64,000 nucleotides of DNA from G963422595 sp963422595. GTDB lineage: Bacteria > Pseudomonadota > Gammaproteobacteria > UBA4575. A program made the position numbers and the translations under genes. Within the stretch, counting starts at the first letter, position 1, and each line of letters opens with the position of its first letter. Below, piece by piece: positions 26,889 through 35,659 of this stretch. The DNA is taken from contig OY730298.1 in NCBI GenBank assembly GCA_963422595.1, positions 744,001-808,000 on the forward strand, read 5' to 3'. The notes under the pieces were generated by a model. The model was not told the origin of the DNA and searched no databases. It saw only the letters and a program-made list of their open reading frames with translations.

Positions 26889-27652
26889 AACCATATCAAA
26901 ATACTTTATTGGCCATAATGTTAGTGATATGTGCAGGCCGGGTTTTGGGCGCGGTTGGTGTAAGTGATTATTCCAAAGGCGCTTTCGGTAAAGTGAATAT
27001 AGATTTAAGTAATAAAACGTCTTTACAGCGAGGTGCGAAGTATTTTGTGAATTATTGTTTAAGTTGTCATCCGGCGCAGCATAGTCGATATAAGCGGGTA
27101 GCGGATGATCTTGGAATTAGTGAAGATTTAATGAAGGAAAATATGATTTTTACCGGGCAAAAATTTGGTGACTTGATGACTGTTGCAATAAGACCAGAAG
27201 ATGCCAAAAATTGGTTTTTAGGAATCGATCCACCAGATTTGAGTACTCATGTACGCGCAATAGGGCCACAAGCTGTTTATGAATATCTTAAAACATTTTA
27301 TATAGATAATTCGCGTCCCTTTGGTGTAAATAATTTGCATTTACCTAATACGGCGATGCCACATGTGTTGGCTGATTTACAGGGTTTACAAAAGCCCGTG
27401 TTCCACGAAAAGAAAGATAAGAGTGGGAAAGAACACAAAGTTTTTGCTAAATTTGAAATGCTACAATCAGGGGTACTTAGCGAAACAGAATATGAGCAGG
27501 TGGTAACTGACATTGTAAATTTTTTGGCATATTTAAGTGAGCCGGCACAACTTGTTCGTAAGAAAATTGGAATAGGCGTTTTACTTTTTCTGGTCGTGCT
27601 AGGCGTTATTTCTTATTTTATGAAAAAAAATTACTGGAAAGATGTGCATTAG
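26885..27652 (+). CDS. petC: Cytochrome c1 of the bc1 complex
   Basis: The membrane-anchored c-type cytochrome that passes electrons from the Rieske centre to soluble cytochrome c. It has 255 residues: an N-terminal signal peptide (LLAIMLVICAGRVLGAVG), a single heme-binding site CLSCH in FVNYCLSCHPAQHSRY, the distal region NTAMPHVLADLQGL supplying the methionine ligand, and a C-terminal membrane anchor (IGVLLFLVVLGVISYFM). It ends petABC. Confidence 0.97.
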   Translation: MKPYQNTLLAIMLVICAGRVLGAVGVSDYSKGAFGKVNIDLSNKTSLQRGAKYFVNYCLSCHPAQHSRYKRVADDLGISEDLMKENMIFTGQKFGDLMTVAIRPEDAKNWFLGIDPPDLSTHVRAIGPQAVYEYLKTFYIDNSRPFGVNNLHLPNTAMPHVLADLQGLQKPVFHEKKDKSGKEHKVFAKFEMLQSGVLSETEYEQVVTDIVNFLAYLSEPAQLVRKKIGIGVLLFLVVLGVISYFMKKNYWKDVH

Positions 27653-27697
27653 CGCACCTTTTAAAAATATAATTTTTTACGAAATAAAGAGAACTAC

Positions 27698-28336
27698 ATG
27701 GCTTTGGTGGTAAATCGTCGCTCTGGAATGACATTGTTTTCAGACCCCTGTTGTTCGCAAAGCCATCGCACGCGAATTGTTTTAGCTGAGAAAGATATCA
27801 CAGTTGATATTATTGATATAGATTCGGGTAACAAACCAGAGGATCTACTGGACGTTAATCCATATAACTCAGTTCCAACGTTAATTGATCGTGAACTCGT
27901 TCTTTATGACGCGAGTGTTATTATGGAATACTTGGATGAGCGATTCCCACATCCACCATTGATGCCCATAGATCCAGTATCGCGTTCTAAATCGCGTTTA
28001 GCATTGTTTCATATAGAAAAAGACTGGTACGCATCTCTAAGTGACCTATGTTCAGAGAATTTGGAAGCGGCTAATGCAGCTAGAAAGATTTTACAAGAAA
28101 GTCTGCTGGCAGCAGTTGATGTGTTTAAGGCAAAGCCATATTTTTTAAGTGACGAGTTTAGTTTGGTAGATTGCAGTGTCGCCCCAATTCTTTGGAGATT
28201 GCCAAGTTTTGGAATTAAATTGGGTACTTCTGCAAAACCTATTTTAGAGTACGCGGAACGTGTATTTGATCAACCCTCTTTTAGAAGTAGTTTGTCAAAA
28301 GAGGAGGTTGAAATGTGGTCTGGTAGCTTACTGTAA
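27698..28336 (+). CDS. sspA: Stringent starvation protein A
   Basis: A glutathione S-transferase-fold protein that in E. coli binds RNA polymerase and aids stationary-phase and acid survival. It has 212 residues. The N-terminal thioredoxin-like domain has MTLFSDPCCSQSHRTRIVL and NPYNSVPTLIDRELVLYDAS, and the C-terminal domain is helical with FLSDEFSLVDCSVAPILWRL. It sits between petC and sspB, the usual order in beta- and gammaproteobacteria. Confidence 0.95.
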   Translation: MALVVNRRSGMTLFSDPCCSQSHRTRIVLAEKDITVDIIDIDSGNKPEDLLDVNPYNSVPTLIDRELVLYDASVIMEYLDERFPHPPLMPIDPVSRSKSRLALFHIEKDWYASLSDLCSENLEAANAARKILQESLLAAVDVFKAKPYFLSDEFSLVDCSVAPILWRLPSFGIKLGTSAKPILEYAERVFDQPSFRSSLSKEEVEMWSGSLL

Positions 28337-28359
28337 GAATATCTTTTCCATCCTTTAGT

Positions 28360-28743
28360 ATGACTTCTAGTCGACCCTATTTAATACGCGCAATGTATGA
28401 ATGGATCGTTGATAATGGCATGACTCCATATATTCTCGCAGATGCTACTGGAGATCAGGTAAAAATTCCTCGCCGATTTGAAAAAGACGGCAAAATTGTT
28501 TTGAATGTAAGCCCTACAGCAATACGATCTCTGAATCTCGGTAAAGACACAGTAAGTTTTGATGCGCGCTTTAGTGACAAGTCTATGCAAGTGGTGGTTC
28601 CCATCGCGTGTGTATTAGCAATTTATACACGTGAGAGCGGGCAAGGTATGATGTTTACTGAGGAGGATAAACTATCACCTACTGATAACTCGGAGGACAG
28701 TTCCGCAAAGCCCAAACGCCCACATTTACGTATAGTCAGGTAG
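28360..28743 (+). CDS. sspB: ClpXP protease specificity-enhancing factor SspB
   Basis: The adaptor that brings ssrA-tagged peptides to ClpXP. It has 127 residues. The substrate-binding domain begins SSRPYLIRAMYEWIVDNGMT and contains IVLNVSPTAIRSLNLG. A flexible acidic linker follows, and the C-terminal ClpX-docking tail is RPHLRIVR, close to the E. coli tail. It starts 24 bp after sspA and is almost certainly in the same operon. Confidence 0.96.
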   Translation: MTSSRPYLIRAMYEWIVDNGMTPYILADATGDQVKIPRRFEKDGKIVLNVSPTAIRSLNLGKDTVSFDARFSDKSMQVVVPIACVLAIYTRESGQGMMFTEEDKLSPTDNSEDSSAKPKRPHLRIVR

Positions 28744-28761
28744 CCCCCAGTTTCTAATTAA

Positions 28762-29268
28762 ATGATTAAAGTGTTATTAGACAATATCACCACTCTTAAA
28801 GTGGATGCAATTGTAAATGCAGCAAACAATAGTCTGCTGGGTGGTGGCGGGGTAGATGGTGCAATACATCTTGCCGCGGGTAATCAACTCATAGAATTTA
28901 ATAAGACTCTGGGTGGTTGTGAAACTGGGGATGCAAAGTTATCCCCAGGGTTTAAATTGCCAGCTAAATGGATTATTCATACCGTCGGGCCCGTCTGGCA
29001 AGGAGGAAATTCCAGGGAGTCGGAATTGCTGGGTCAATGCTATCAATGTAGCTTTGATTTAGCTTATTCTCATAATGTTAAGTCAATCGCTTTTCCTGCT
29101 ATTAGTACTGGCGTCTATGGCTACCCCAAGAAAGCTGCTGCTAAGATTGCAACCAGCTATATACACGAATATGAATCTAAATTCGATGCAATTATTGCTT
29201 GCTGTTTTAGTGAAGCTGATGTTGAGCTTTATAAACAGTTGTTAGGCAATAGTAGCCAAGCTGCTTAG
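28762..29268 (+). CDS. Macrodomain protein, likely O-acetyl-ADP-ribose deacetylase
   Basis: A 168-residue single macrodomain of the MacroD/YmdB type that hydrolyses O-acetyl-ADP-ribose or removes ADP-ribose from proteins. The start IKVLLDNITTLKVDAIVNAA and the loop NNSLLGGGGVDGAIHLAAG bind the distal ribose; AISTGVYGYPKKAA is the phosphate-binding loop. It lies 18 bp after sspB and so may be read with sspAB. It is convergent with the glcD-like gene. Substrate preference is not decidable from sequence. Confidence 0.9.
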   Translation: MIKVLLDNITTLKVDAIVNAANNSLLGGGGVDGAIHLAAGNQLIEFNKTLGGCETGDAKLSPGFKLPAKWIIHTVGPVWQGGNSRESELLGQCYQCSFDLAYSHNVKSIAFPAISTGVYGYPKKAAAKIATSYIHEYESKFDAIIACCFSEADVELYKQLLGNSSQAA

Positions 29269-29325
29269 AGTCTCTATCTTAACCACATACGTCCATGGTG
29301 TTAAATACGGTATTGCGGATATTTT

Positions 29326-30759
29326 TTATTGGCTGAAGACCTCTGTTGCCCGGATCTCAGCGGAATCATATCTTGCAATCTCTGGTAATGTTTTTCCAGG
29401 GTTGAGAATATTATTTGGGTCAAATTGTCGCTTAATCTTTTGCATCAAACTCAGTGCGCCGGGATCAATTTCTTTACTTACATAGTCTCTTTTTAAGACG
29501 CCTACACCATGTTCACCAGAGAGTGTACCGTTTAGCTTTAATACCAACTCGAATACCTCATCTAAACACCGCAAAGAAGCTGCTGCTTCTGTGGGATTGG
29601 ATGCATCATATAAAAGATTGACGTGCAAGTTACCGTTTCCTGCGTGGCCAAAGCTGAAAATAGGAATTCCATATTTTTTACTGAGCGATTCCAGTCCTTG
29701 TAACAAACCCGGAAGTTGAGAGACGGGCACTACTATATCTTCGTTAATTTTGTTGGGGGAAAAGCTACGCAAGACGGGCGAGAGAACCTTTCTGGAAGAC
29801 CACAAATCGTTTTTTTGTTGTATGTCTTTCGCGCTTTGTAGATCAATACAACCTGCATTTTTTGCAGCACTCGAAATAGCCCCAACACTGGCATCAACAG
29901 CTTGTATCAAACCATCTGCTTCAATTATTAACATTGCTTTTGCGCGTTTGTCAATGTCTGAATTCCCATGCTGACGAATTAAATTTAGTGAGCCGTGATC
30001 AATAAATTCTAATGCGCATGGCAAGGCGCTTTGGGCAAGAATACCAACTACGGCATCAATCGCGGAATTGATGTCTGTGTATAAAGCGCGGATAGTGTCG
30101 GTGCGCTCGGCCATCGGGCTAAGTTTCAATCGCGCTTCGGTAATGATGGCGAGAATACCTTCTGAACCGATTAGTAGGCGCGTTAGATCTAAGCCGATTA
30201 CTCCCTTGGTGGTAGCATTTCCAGTGTAAATAGTTTCTCCGATCCCCGTGATCGCTCGCAGACTAAGTGTATTTTCCCTACATGTGCCGTATTTAACCGC
30301 ATAGGGCCCCGCAGCGTTACAGGCCAAGTTACCTCCGACGGTGCAATATGCTGCGCTGCTTGGATCTGGTGGCCAAAATAGTTTATATTTGGCAGCCTGT
30401 TTTTGTACTTCAGCATTGAGTGTACCCGGTTCAACTCGCATACTCCGGTTTGCATGGTCAATCTCCAGAATTTGACTCATGCGTTCGGTTGAAACTACGA
30501 TTCCAGCTTGTATGGGCACAGCACCGCCGCTCGTACCTGTGCCTCGACCACGTGTGGTAAGTGGTATTCTAAATTCGTTACAGATTTGTACGCATTTTTG
30601 TATTTGGTCATGTTGTTGTGGCAGTACAACCAAGTCTGGACAGGTATGTTGTTTACTATTGTCATAACCATAAGCCCAACGTTCACTTTGATCTGTAAGT
30701 ACTAATTTTTTTCCGCATACCTCAATGAAACGATGAACTATATGAGAATCTAAAGCCAT
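29326..30759 (-). CDS. glcD: FAD-linked oxidase, GlcD/D-lactate dehydrogenase family
   Basis: A 477-residue flavoprotein oxidising a 2-hydroxy acid (glycolate or D-lactate). The N-terminal FAD-binding PCMH domain shows TTRGRGTGTSGGAVPIQAG and TVGGNLACNAAGPYAVKYG. The C-terminal domain has FSFGHAGNGNLHVNLLY, LNGTLSGEHGVGVLKRDYV and the closing NNILNPGKTLPE. The companion subunits glcE and glcF are not in the window, so the exact substrate and electron acceptor are uncertain, and the symbol names the family only. It lies downstream of diaA. Confidence 0.85.
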   Translation of the reverse strand: MALDSHIVHRFIEVCGKKLVLTDQSERWAYGYDNSKQHTCPDLVVLPQQHDQIQKCVQICNEFRIPLTTRGRGTGTSGGAVPIQAGIVVSTERMSQILEIDHANRSMRVEPGTLNAEVQKQAAKYKLFWPPDPSSAAYCTVGGNLACNAAGPYAVKYGTCRENTLSLRAITGIGETIYTGNATTKGVIGLDLTRLLIGSEGILAIITEARLKLSPMAERTDTIRALYTDINSAIDAVVGILAQSALPCALEFIDHGSLNLIRQHGNSDIDKRAKAMLIIEADGLIQAVDASVGAISSAAKNAGCIDLQSAKDIQQKNDLWSSRKVLSPVLRSFSPNKINEDIVVPVSQLPGLLQGLESLSKKYGIPIFSFGHAGNGNLHVNLLYDASNPTEAAASLRCLDEVFELVLKLNGTLSGEHGVGVLKRDYVSKEIDPGALSLMQKIKRQFDPNNILNPGKTLPEIARYDSAEIRATEVFSQ

Positions 30760-30780
30760 CCTAGTGTACTTAAGGAGGGA

Positions 30781-31368
30781 TTAACCACCGATAGTCTGTT
30801 GATCAATAAGATCACATAAGCAATGTACAGCTAATAAATGTACCTCTTGAATGCGCGCAGTGGATTGGCTCGGCACACGTATCTCAATGTCTTTGTCCTG
30901 CAATAAAGCGGGTAAATTCCCGCCATCTTTTCCAGAAAGTACAATCACAGACATATTTTTTTGATGGGCCGCTACTATCGCGGCAAGTATATTCGCTGAA
31001 TTTCCGCTAGTAGTAATCGCAATTAGTGCATCCGTCTTGTGCCCCAGTGCCAGTACTTGTTTGGAAAAAATTTGTTCATATTTGTAGTCATTAGCAATAG
31101 AAGTAAGAGTTGAGCTATCCGTAGTTAAGGCGATTGCCGCTAACCCCTCACGTTCGCGCTCAAAACGATTGAGTAATTCAGATGAAAAATGCTGTGCATC
31201 TGCTGCGGATCCGCCGTTACCACAAATGAGAATTTTTCCATTATTTTGCAGAGACCGAAACATTAACTTTGCAGCTTCAGCAATTGGAAATTTTAATTCA
31301 CTAATGCTGGCCAGCTTCGTAGAAATGCTGGCATTAAATAATTCTTCGACTCGTGATTCGGTGTTCAT
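30781..31368 (-). CDS. diaA: SIS-domain protein, DnaA initiator-associating DiaA type
   Basis: A 195-residue sugar-isomerase (SIS) domain protein related to phosphoheptose isomerase GmhA. KILICGNGGSAADAQHFSSE and ALIAITTSGNSANILAAIVA are the two phosphosugar-binding loops. Position next to yraN and lpoA matches E. coli lpoA-yraN-diaA, where DiaA binds DnaA and times replication initiation. By sequence alone GmhA cannot be excluded, but this genomic place favours DiaA. Confidence 0.82.
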   Translation of the reverse strand: MNTESRVEELFNASISTKLASISELKFPIAEAAKLMFRSLQNNGKILICGNGGSAADAQHFSSELLNRFEREREGLAAIALTTDSSTLTSIANDYKYEQIFSKQVLALGHKTDALIAITTSGNSANILAAIVAAHQKNMSVIVLSGKDGGNLPALLQDKDIEIRVPSQSTARIQEVHLLAVHCLCDLIDQQTIGG

Positions 31369-31388
31369 TAACCAGCCTAAATTAAAAA

Positions 31389-31736
31389 TTAATATGCGTC
31401 AAAAGCATCAGTTATCCATGTTGGATTGAATGACGCGTCAAACCCTACAACATCAAAACGTGCAGGGACGTCTAACCTACGTTTTATCAAATAATGATGT
31501 GCGGTCAATATGAGTTTTTTTACTTTATTTTTATCGACAGTGTCAACAGCTGTCCCATAATGTTCATGTTTCCGGTAGCGTACTTCAACGAATACTAATT
31601 GGTTTTTATCTTGCATGATTAAATCAATTTCACCCTTACGGCAGCGATAATTTTTTTCAACTAACGTTAAGCCTTGTCGCTGTAAGTATTGGCAAGCTCT
31701 ATGTTCAGCAATTTGGCCTTTGCGAAGAGTTTTCAC
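31389..31736 (-). CDS. yraN: UPF0102 family protein YraN (putative endonuclease)
   Basis: A 115-residue protein of the restriction-endonuclease-like YraN family, role unproven. The fold core is KGQIAEHRACQYLQRQG, NYRCRKGEIDLIMQDKNQLV and FVEVRYRKHEHYG, giving the E/D-x-K type nuclease residues. I chose GTG 31736, which overlaps the lpoA stop as GTGA and gives the family length; a longer frame to 31814 lies inside lpoA and is not family-like. Confidence 0.9.
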   Translation of the reverse strand: MKTLRKGQIAEHRACQYLQRQGLTLVEKNYRCRKGEIDLIMQDKNQLVFVEVRYRKHEHYGTAVDTVDKNKVKKLILTAHHYLIKRRLDVPARFDVVGFDASFNPTWITDAFDAY

Positions 31737-33634
31737 CGTCGTGAGATAGATGCGCCCGTATAATCGTGAGGGATACTGAGTAATCGTGGACGACCATTTT
31801 GGAATTTTGCCCAATTTAGTTCTCGGTAAATACGATTTTTTTCGCCAATACTTAATTTTCCTGTTACGCCATCAAAGTGGTTATGTTCATATGTTGCTAA
31901 ACGTTGCAGATGCGGGATGATTTGATAGGCGTCTACACCCAACGCCGCAAACCGTGGTAAACGGGATTGACTATTCAATGATTGGGAATCTAATGAGTCA
32001 CGTAATAACTCAATCGTAAAGTCGTTAGATAATAGCCACGGGATATCACAATAGGTAACACCATTTATATCTTGGTCCGCTGAAATATTCTCATTGCCAG
32101 AAAAGATATGTGAAGTTGCGTAAACTGGTAAATCAGATGCGTAATGATAGCTCAACTGGGGTCGAAGTAGTCTTGCCTGCTGATGTGAGGCAGCGATAAA
32201 AATAAAGTCTGCATCCTGACGCCGTTTAGGCTCAAATTCGACCTTTTGTTTAATTATAGCCTGAACATTATGGCGCCGTTGCTCGCTTTGATTAAGCTGC
32301 AAGAGATTTTTTATTGCAACTGAATAATCTGCATTTTTTGTAATGTAGCGTTCGGATTGTAGAACTGTGCCACCAAGTTCAACAAAACGGGTGGCAAAGG
32401 CCTCAAGTAAACGTGTACCCCATTCGCTCTCCGGAATTAACACTAAAGCTGCATGATAATTGTCCAGTAAAGCCCGCTCTGCTACTTGTCTGGCCTCGTC
32501 TTCCGGGAGTAAGCCGAATTGGAATAAATTTTGTGATTCTGCTAAAGGGCCGTCAGCGTAATTGAGTGAAAGTGTCGGTACTTCCAGTTGTTCTTGGGCA
32601 GCAAGTATGCGCACCGCATCTTTTTGTAATGGACCAATAATAAAGTCCGCACCTTCGCTAACGGCTCGTTGGTAATAATCCGCCACGGCGGCAGGATCAT
32701 CGCCTGTATCGTATAAAATTATTTCAGGTGATAGGGTGAACGTTGTGCCAAATTCCCGTGCCGTGGTAATTCCTGCATAGATAGCTTGTGCAACGTTACT
32801 ATAGCGGCCAGTTACGGGTAATAAAAGTGCAATTCGATCAGGTGATATTTTCAAAGACGCCCAATCTTGTGCAATTGAGTCTACTATGTAATCAGGTATT
32901 CTGTGATTTGGATATCGCGTGTGCCATTGTTGTAATTTGTTTTTCAGAGATGGTAAATTTTTGTGTGGTTGTTTTTGAATAGATGCCAGACTTAACCAGG
33001 CCGCCAAGTCAGGATTTTCGTTACCATCGGTCCAAATATTAATTTCTTCCTTTCCGGAATTGAGAAGTGCTTCCCAAAGCAATTGATTATTTTGTTTTAG
33101 TTGTTCGGGTTTTTTTAGTAACGTATTGATTGCTACGCGAGTTTCGACAGACTCTCGAGTTAATCCAATAGCTTGTAAGGCTTTTACTCGGACCTCCAAC
33201 ACATGTAGTGCATATGTCTGTGAGAGCTCCACCAGCTTCACTGGTGCCTTGTCGAGGGCTAATTGAGGTCGTCCATTCAAAAGTTCAAGCTCTGCCATTG
33301 CGACTCGTTTGCGCACAAACATATCTTGAGTGAGCGCGTCTTCATCAATTTCATCAAGATACCGTTGCGCCAGTAATTTAGTCTGTGGTTGTAGTGTGGC
33401 TTCAGCGGCTCTAAGTTGTAGTGCTTCGCGTTGTGGGGAAGATTTCATTTTGGCAATTGACCAAAATACAGCTGCCGCTTCTTGATATTTTCCAGCTTCA
33501 AGTAGTTTTTCGGCATGCTGAATTTGGGACTTACCCGAATCAAAAATTTGATTTTCAAAAAGAGATAAACCGGTACAACCAGGAAGTGCGCATACCACGA
33601 CAATTAGTACTACAATATGTGCAACTTTGTGCAT
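31733..33634 (-). CDS. lpoA: Penicillin-binding protein activator LpoA (YraM)
   Basis: An outer-membrane lipoprotein that stimulates the peptidoglycan synthase PBP1A across the periplasm. It has 633 residues. The lipobox LPGC puts the lipidated cysteine at residue 20. An N-terminal TPR-like helical domain (about 30-250) is followed by a periplasmic-binding-protein-like domain (about 260-630, with IALLLPVTGRYSNVAQAIYA and ADFIIGPLQKDAVRILA). It is divergent from rsmI, the usual arrangement, and overlaps yraN by four bases. Confidence 0.93.
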   Translation of the reverse strand: MHKVAHIVVLIVVVCALPGCTGLSLFENQIFDSGKSQIQHAEKLLEAGKYQEAAAVFWSIAKMKSSPQREALQLRAAEATLQPQTKLLAQRYLDEIDEDALTQDMFVRKRVAMAELELLNGRPQLALDKAPVKLVELSQTYALHVLEVRVKALQAIGLTRESVETRVAINTLLKKPEQLKQNNQLLWEALLNSGKEEINIWTDGNENPDLAAWLSLASIQKQPHKNLPSLKNKLQQWHTRYPNHRIPDYIVDSIAQDWASLKISPDRIALLLPVTGRYSNVAQAIYAGITTAREFGTTFTLSPEIILYDTGDDPAAVADYYQRAVSEGADFIIGPLQKDAVRILAAQEQLEVPTLSLNYADGPLAESQNLFQFGLLPEDEARQVAERALLDNYHAALVLIPESEWGTRLLEAFATRFVELGGTVLQSERYITKNADYSVAIKNLLQLNQSEQRRHNVQAIIKQKVEFEPKRRQDADFIFIAASHQQARLLRPQLSYHYASDLPVYATSHIFSGNENISADQDINGVTYCDIPWLLSNDFTIELLRDSLDSQSLNSQSRLPRFAALGVDAYQIIPHLQRLATYEHNHFDGVTGKLSIGEKNRIYRELNWAKFQNGRPRLLSIPHDYTGASISRR

Positions 33635-33703
33635 TATGAAACGTTCTTAGGCGGTTCTTGCTTAAATGTTAATGACACACAATGAACACCAGATCGATTC
33701 AAA

Positions 33704-34552
33704 ATGAGTGATCAAGGTACTTTATATGTTATTGCTACACCAATTGGTAATTTGGCGGATATTACTTTACGTGCATTAGATACGATAAAAAGAGTTGAGG
33801 TTCTGTTGGCTGAAGATACTCGTATAACGAAAAAGCTTTTAAGTCATTATAGTATCCAAGCCAAGTTGGAGTCGCTACATAATTTTAATGAATATCAAAA
33901 AATTTCTGCGTTAGTCACACGATTATTGAATGGTGCGGATGTTGGACTTGTATCTGATGCCGGGACACCACTAATTTCCGATCCAGGTTATAAGCTTGTT
34001 TCTGTGGCACGACGCAAAGGTATCCGTGTACGAGCAATTCCTGGCGCCAGTGCAGTTATAGCGGCTTTATCAGTGGCGGGTATTCCCACCGATCGTTTTA
34101 CATTTGAAGGGTTTTTACCTAAAAAATTTACGGAGCGGCAAAAATGCCTACAAGTGCTACAGTACGAAACACGCTCTATGGTATTTTATGAATCACCGCG
34201 GCGAATTCAGCAATCCATTCAAGCCTGTATTGATGTATTTGGTGGTCAGAGGAAAGCCGCTCTTTTGCGTGAGTTGACAAAACAGTTTGAACAACATTTA
34301 AATGGCGATCTCACCCAGATTAATCAAATGTTACAAGAGTATCCTGAAACGATTAAAGGCGAGCACGTGATAATAGTGCAGGGGAATGACTCACCAGAAA
34401 CTACAAAATCAATTGACCAGGCCAGGCTACTTTTAGCTGAATTGCAAAAATACCTCTCTCATAGAGATGCTGTTAAAATTGTGGCCAAACATACTGGTCT
34501 TCGGCGTAACCAATTATATCCACTGGGGTTGACAAATATCGCCAAAAGGTAG
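33704..34552 (+). CDS. rsmI: 16S rRNA (cytidine1402-2'-O)-methyltransferase
   Basis: Methylates the 2'-O of C1402 in the 16S rRNA decoding centre using S-adenosylmethionine. It has 282 residues of the tetrapyrrole-methylase fold. LYVIATPIGNLADITLRAL, LLAEDTRITKKLL, LVSDAGTPLISDPGYKLV and IPGASAVIAALSVAGIPTD are all signature segments. It precedes rnpB, as in many proteobacteria. Confidence 0.97.
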   Translation: MSDQGTLYVIATPIGNLADITLRALDTIKRVEVLLAEDTRITKKLLSHYSIQAKLESLHNFNEYQKISALVTRLLNGADVGLVSDAGTPLISDPGYKLVSVARRKGIRVRAIPGASAVIAALSVAGIPTDRFTFEGFLPKKFTERQKCLQVLQYETRSMVFYESPRRIQQSIQACIDVFGGQRKAALLRELTKQFEQHLNGDLTQINQMLQEYPETIKGEHVIIVQGNDSPETTKSIDQARLLLAELQKYLSHRDAVKIVAKHTGLRRNQLYPLGLTNIAKR

Positions 34553-34576
34553 CTATAAATATGTTAAGGTTTAACT

Positions 34577-35066
<490 letters not shown>

Positions 35067-35659
35067 CCTCAGCCTGAAGCTTAAATATATTGGTTAGGTA
35101 TTTTAACAGGAACCAAATAAAGTGTAGAAGCGGGTAGGAATAGGCAATCCTTCGGAAAGCCTTACCTTCGATAGCGATTTCAGGCAAACCACCACCGCCT
35201 GTGCCGCGCAGCCATGCGCTTAGCACCAACGATTAAAGTCTACACTGTTTTGCACCAAGCGGCACCAGCCCATTCCGTGGAGCTACGGTATCCCCGGCAA
35301 TGCTTGGCGGGCGAAATTTACGGAGTTCTGACAGGAAAAATGTTTTTTGGTGAATCTATGTTCAGTTTTCAGAGCAACGCATCAAAATTCACGCTCGTCT
35401 ACCTTGCGCCACTTACACCACTGAGGATTTTCGCTACTGGATTACTAGCTACCTTCGGTGCGCTTGCCAAGCTTGGGTGCGGTGGCCATCTCAAAGAAAC
35501 AAATATGTTAAAAAGATGACACCTCTCTGCGATAAAAAACCAAAGGACTTCATGTAGAAATCAGACAAAACGTTGAAAGTAGTAAACTGGAAACCGTGGT
35601 TTTTATAGCCTGAACCTCAGGCAACCCCGGCTTTTTCAAACATAACTTAGAGTAAATAA
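35067..35659. other. Gene-free stretch between rnpB and cas3, unexplained
   Basis: No convincing coding region is found here. Short frames on both strands (for example plus 35214-35519, minus 35229-34906) have no recognisable motif and the minus one runs into rnpB. The base composition looks richer in G+C than the flanking backbone genes, like the cas genes that follow. A small hairpin lies near 35143-35163, and a perfect 6-bp inverted repeat lies at 35608-35622. It may be a decayed gene, part of the island boundary, or the cas3 leader. Confidence 0.5.
35608..35622. promoter_or_regulatory. Inverted repeat upstream of cas3
   Basis: GCCTGA-ACC-TCAGGC forms a perfect 6-bp palindrome 38 bp before the cas3 start and is followed about ten bases later by a T run (35631-35636). 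It could be a weak terminator for transcription entering from rnpB, or an operator for the cas promoter. The sequence alone does not decide. Confidence 0.35.

Noticed and set aside
35214..35519. 101-codon frame on the plus strand after rnpB
   Set aside because: No ribosome site, no recognisable motif, odd residue mix; not supported as a gene.
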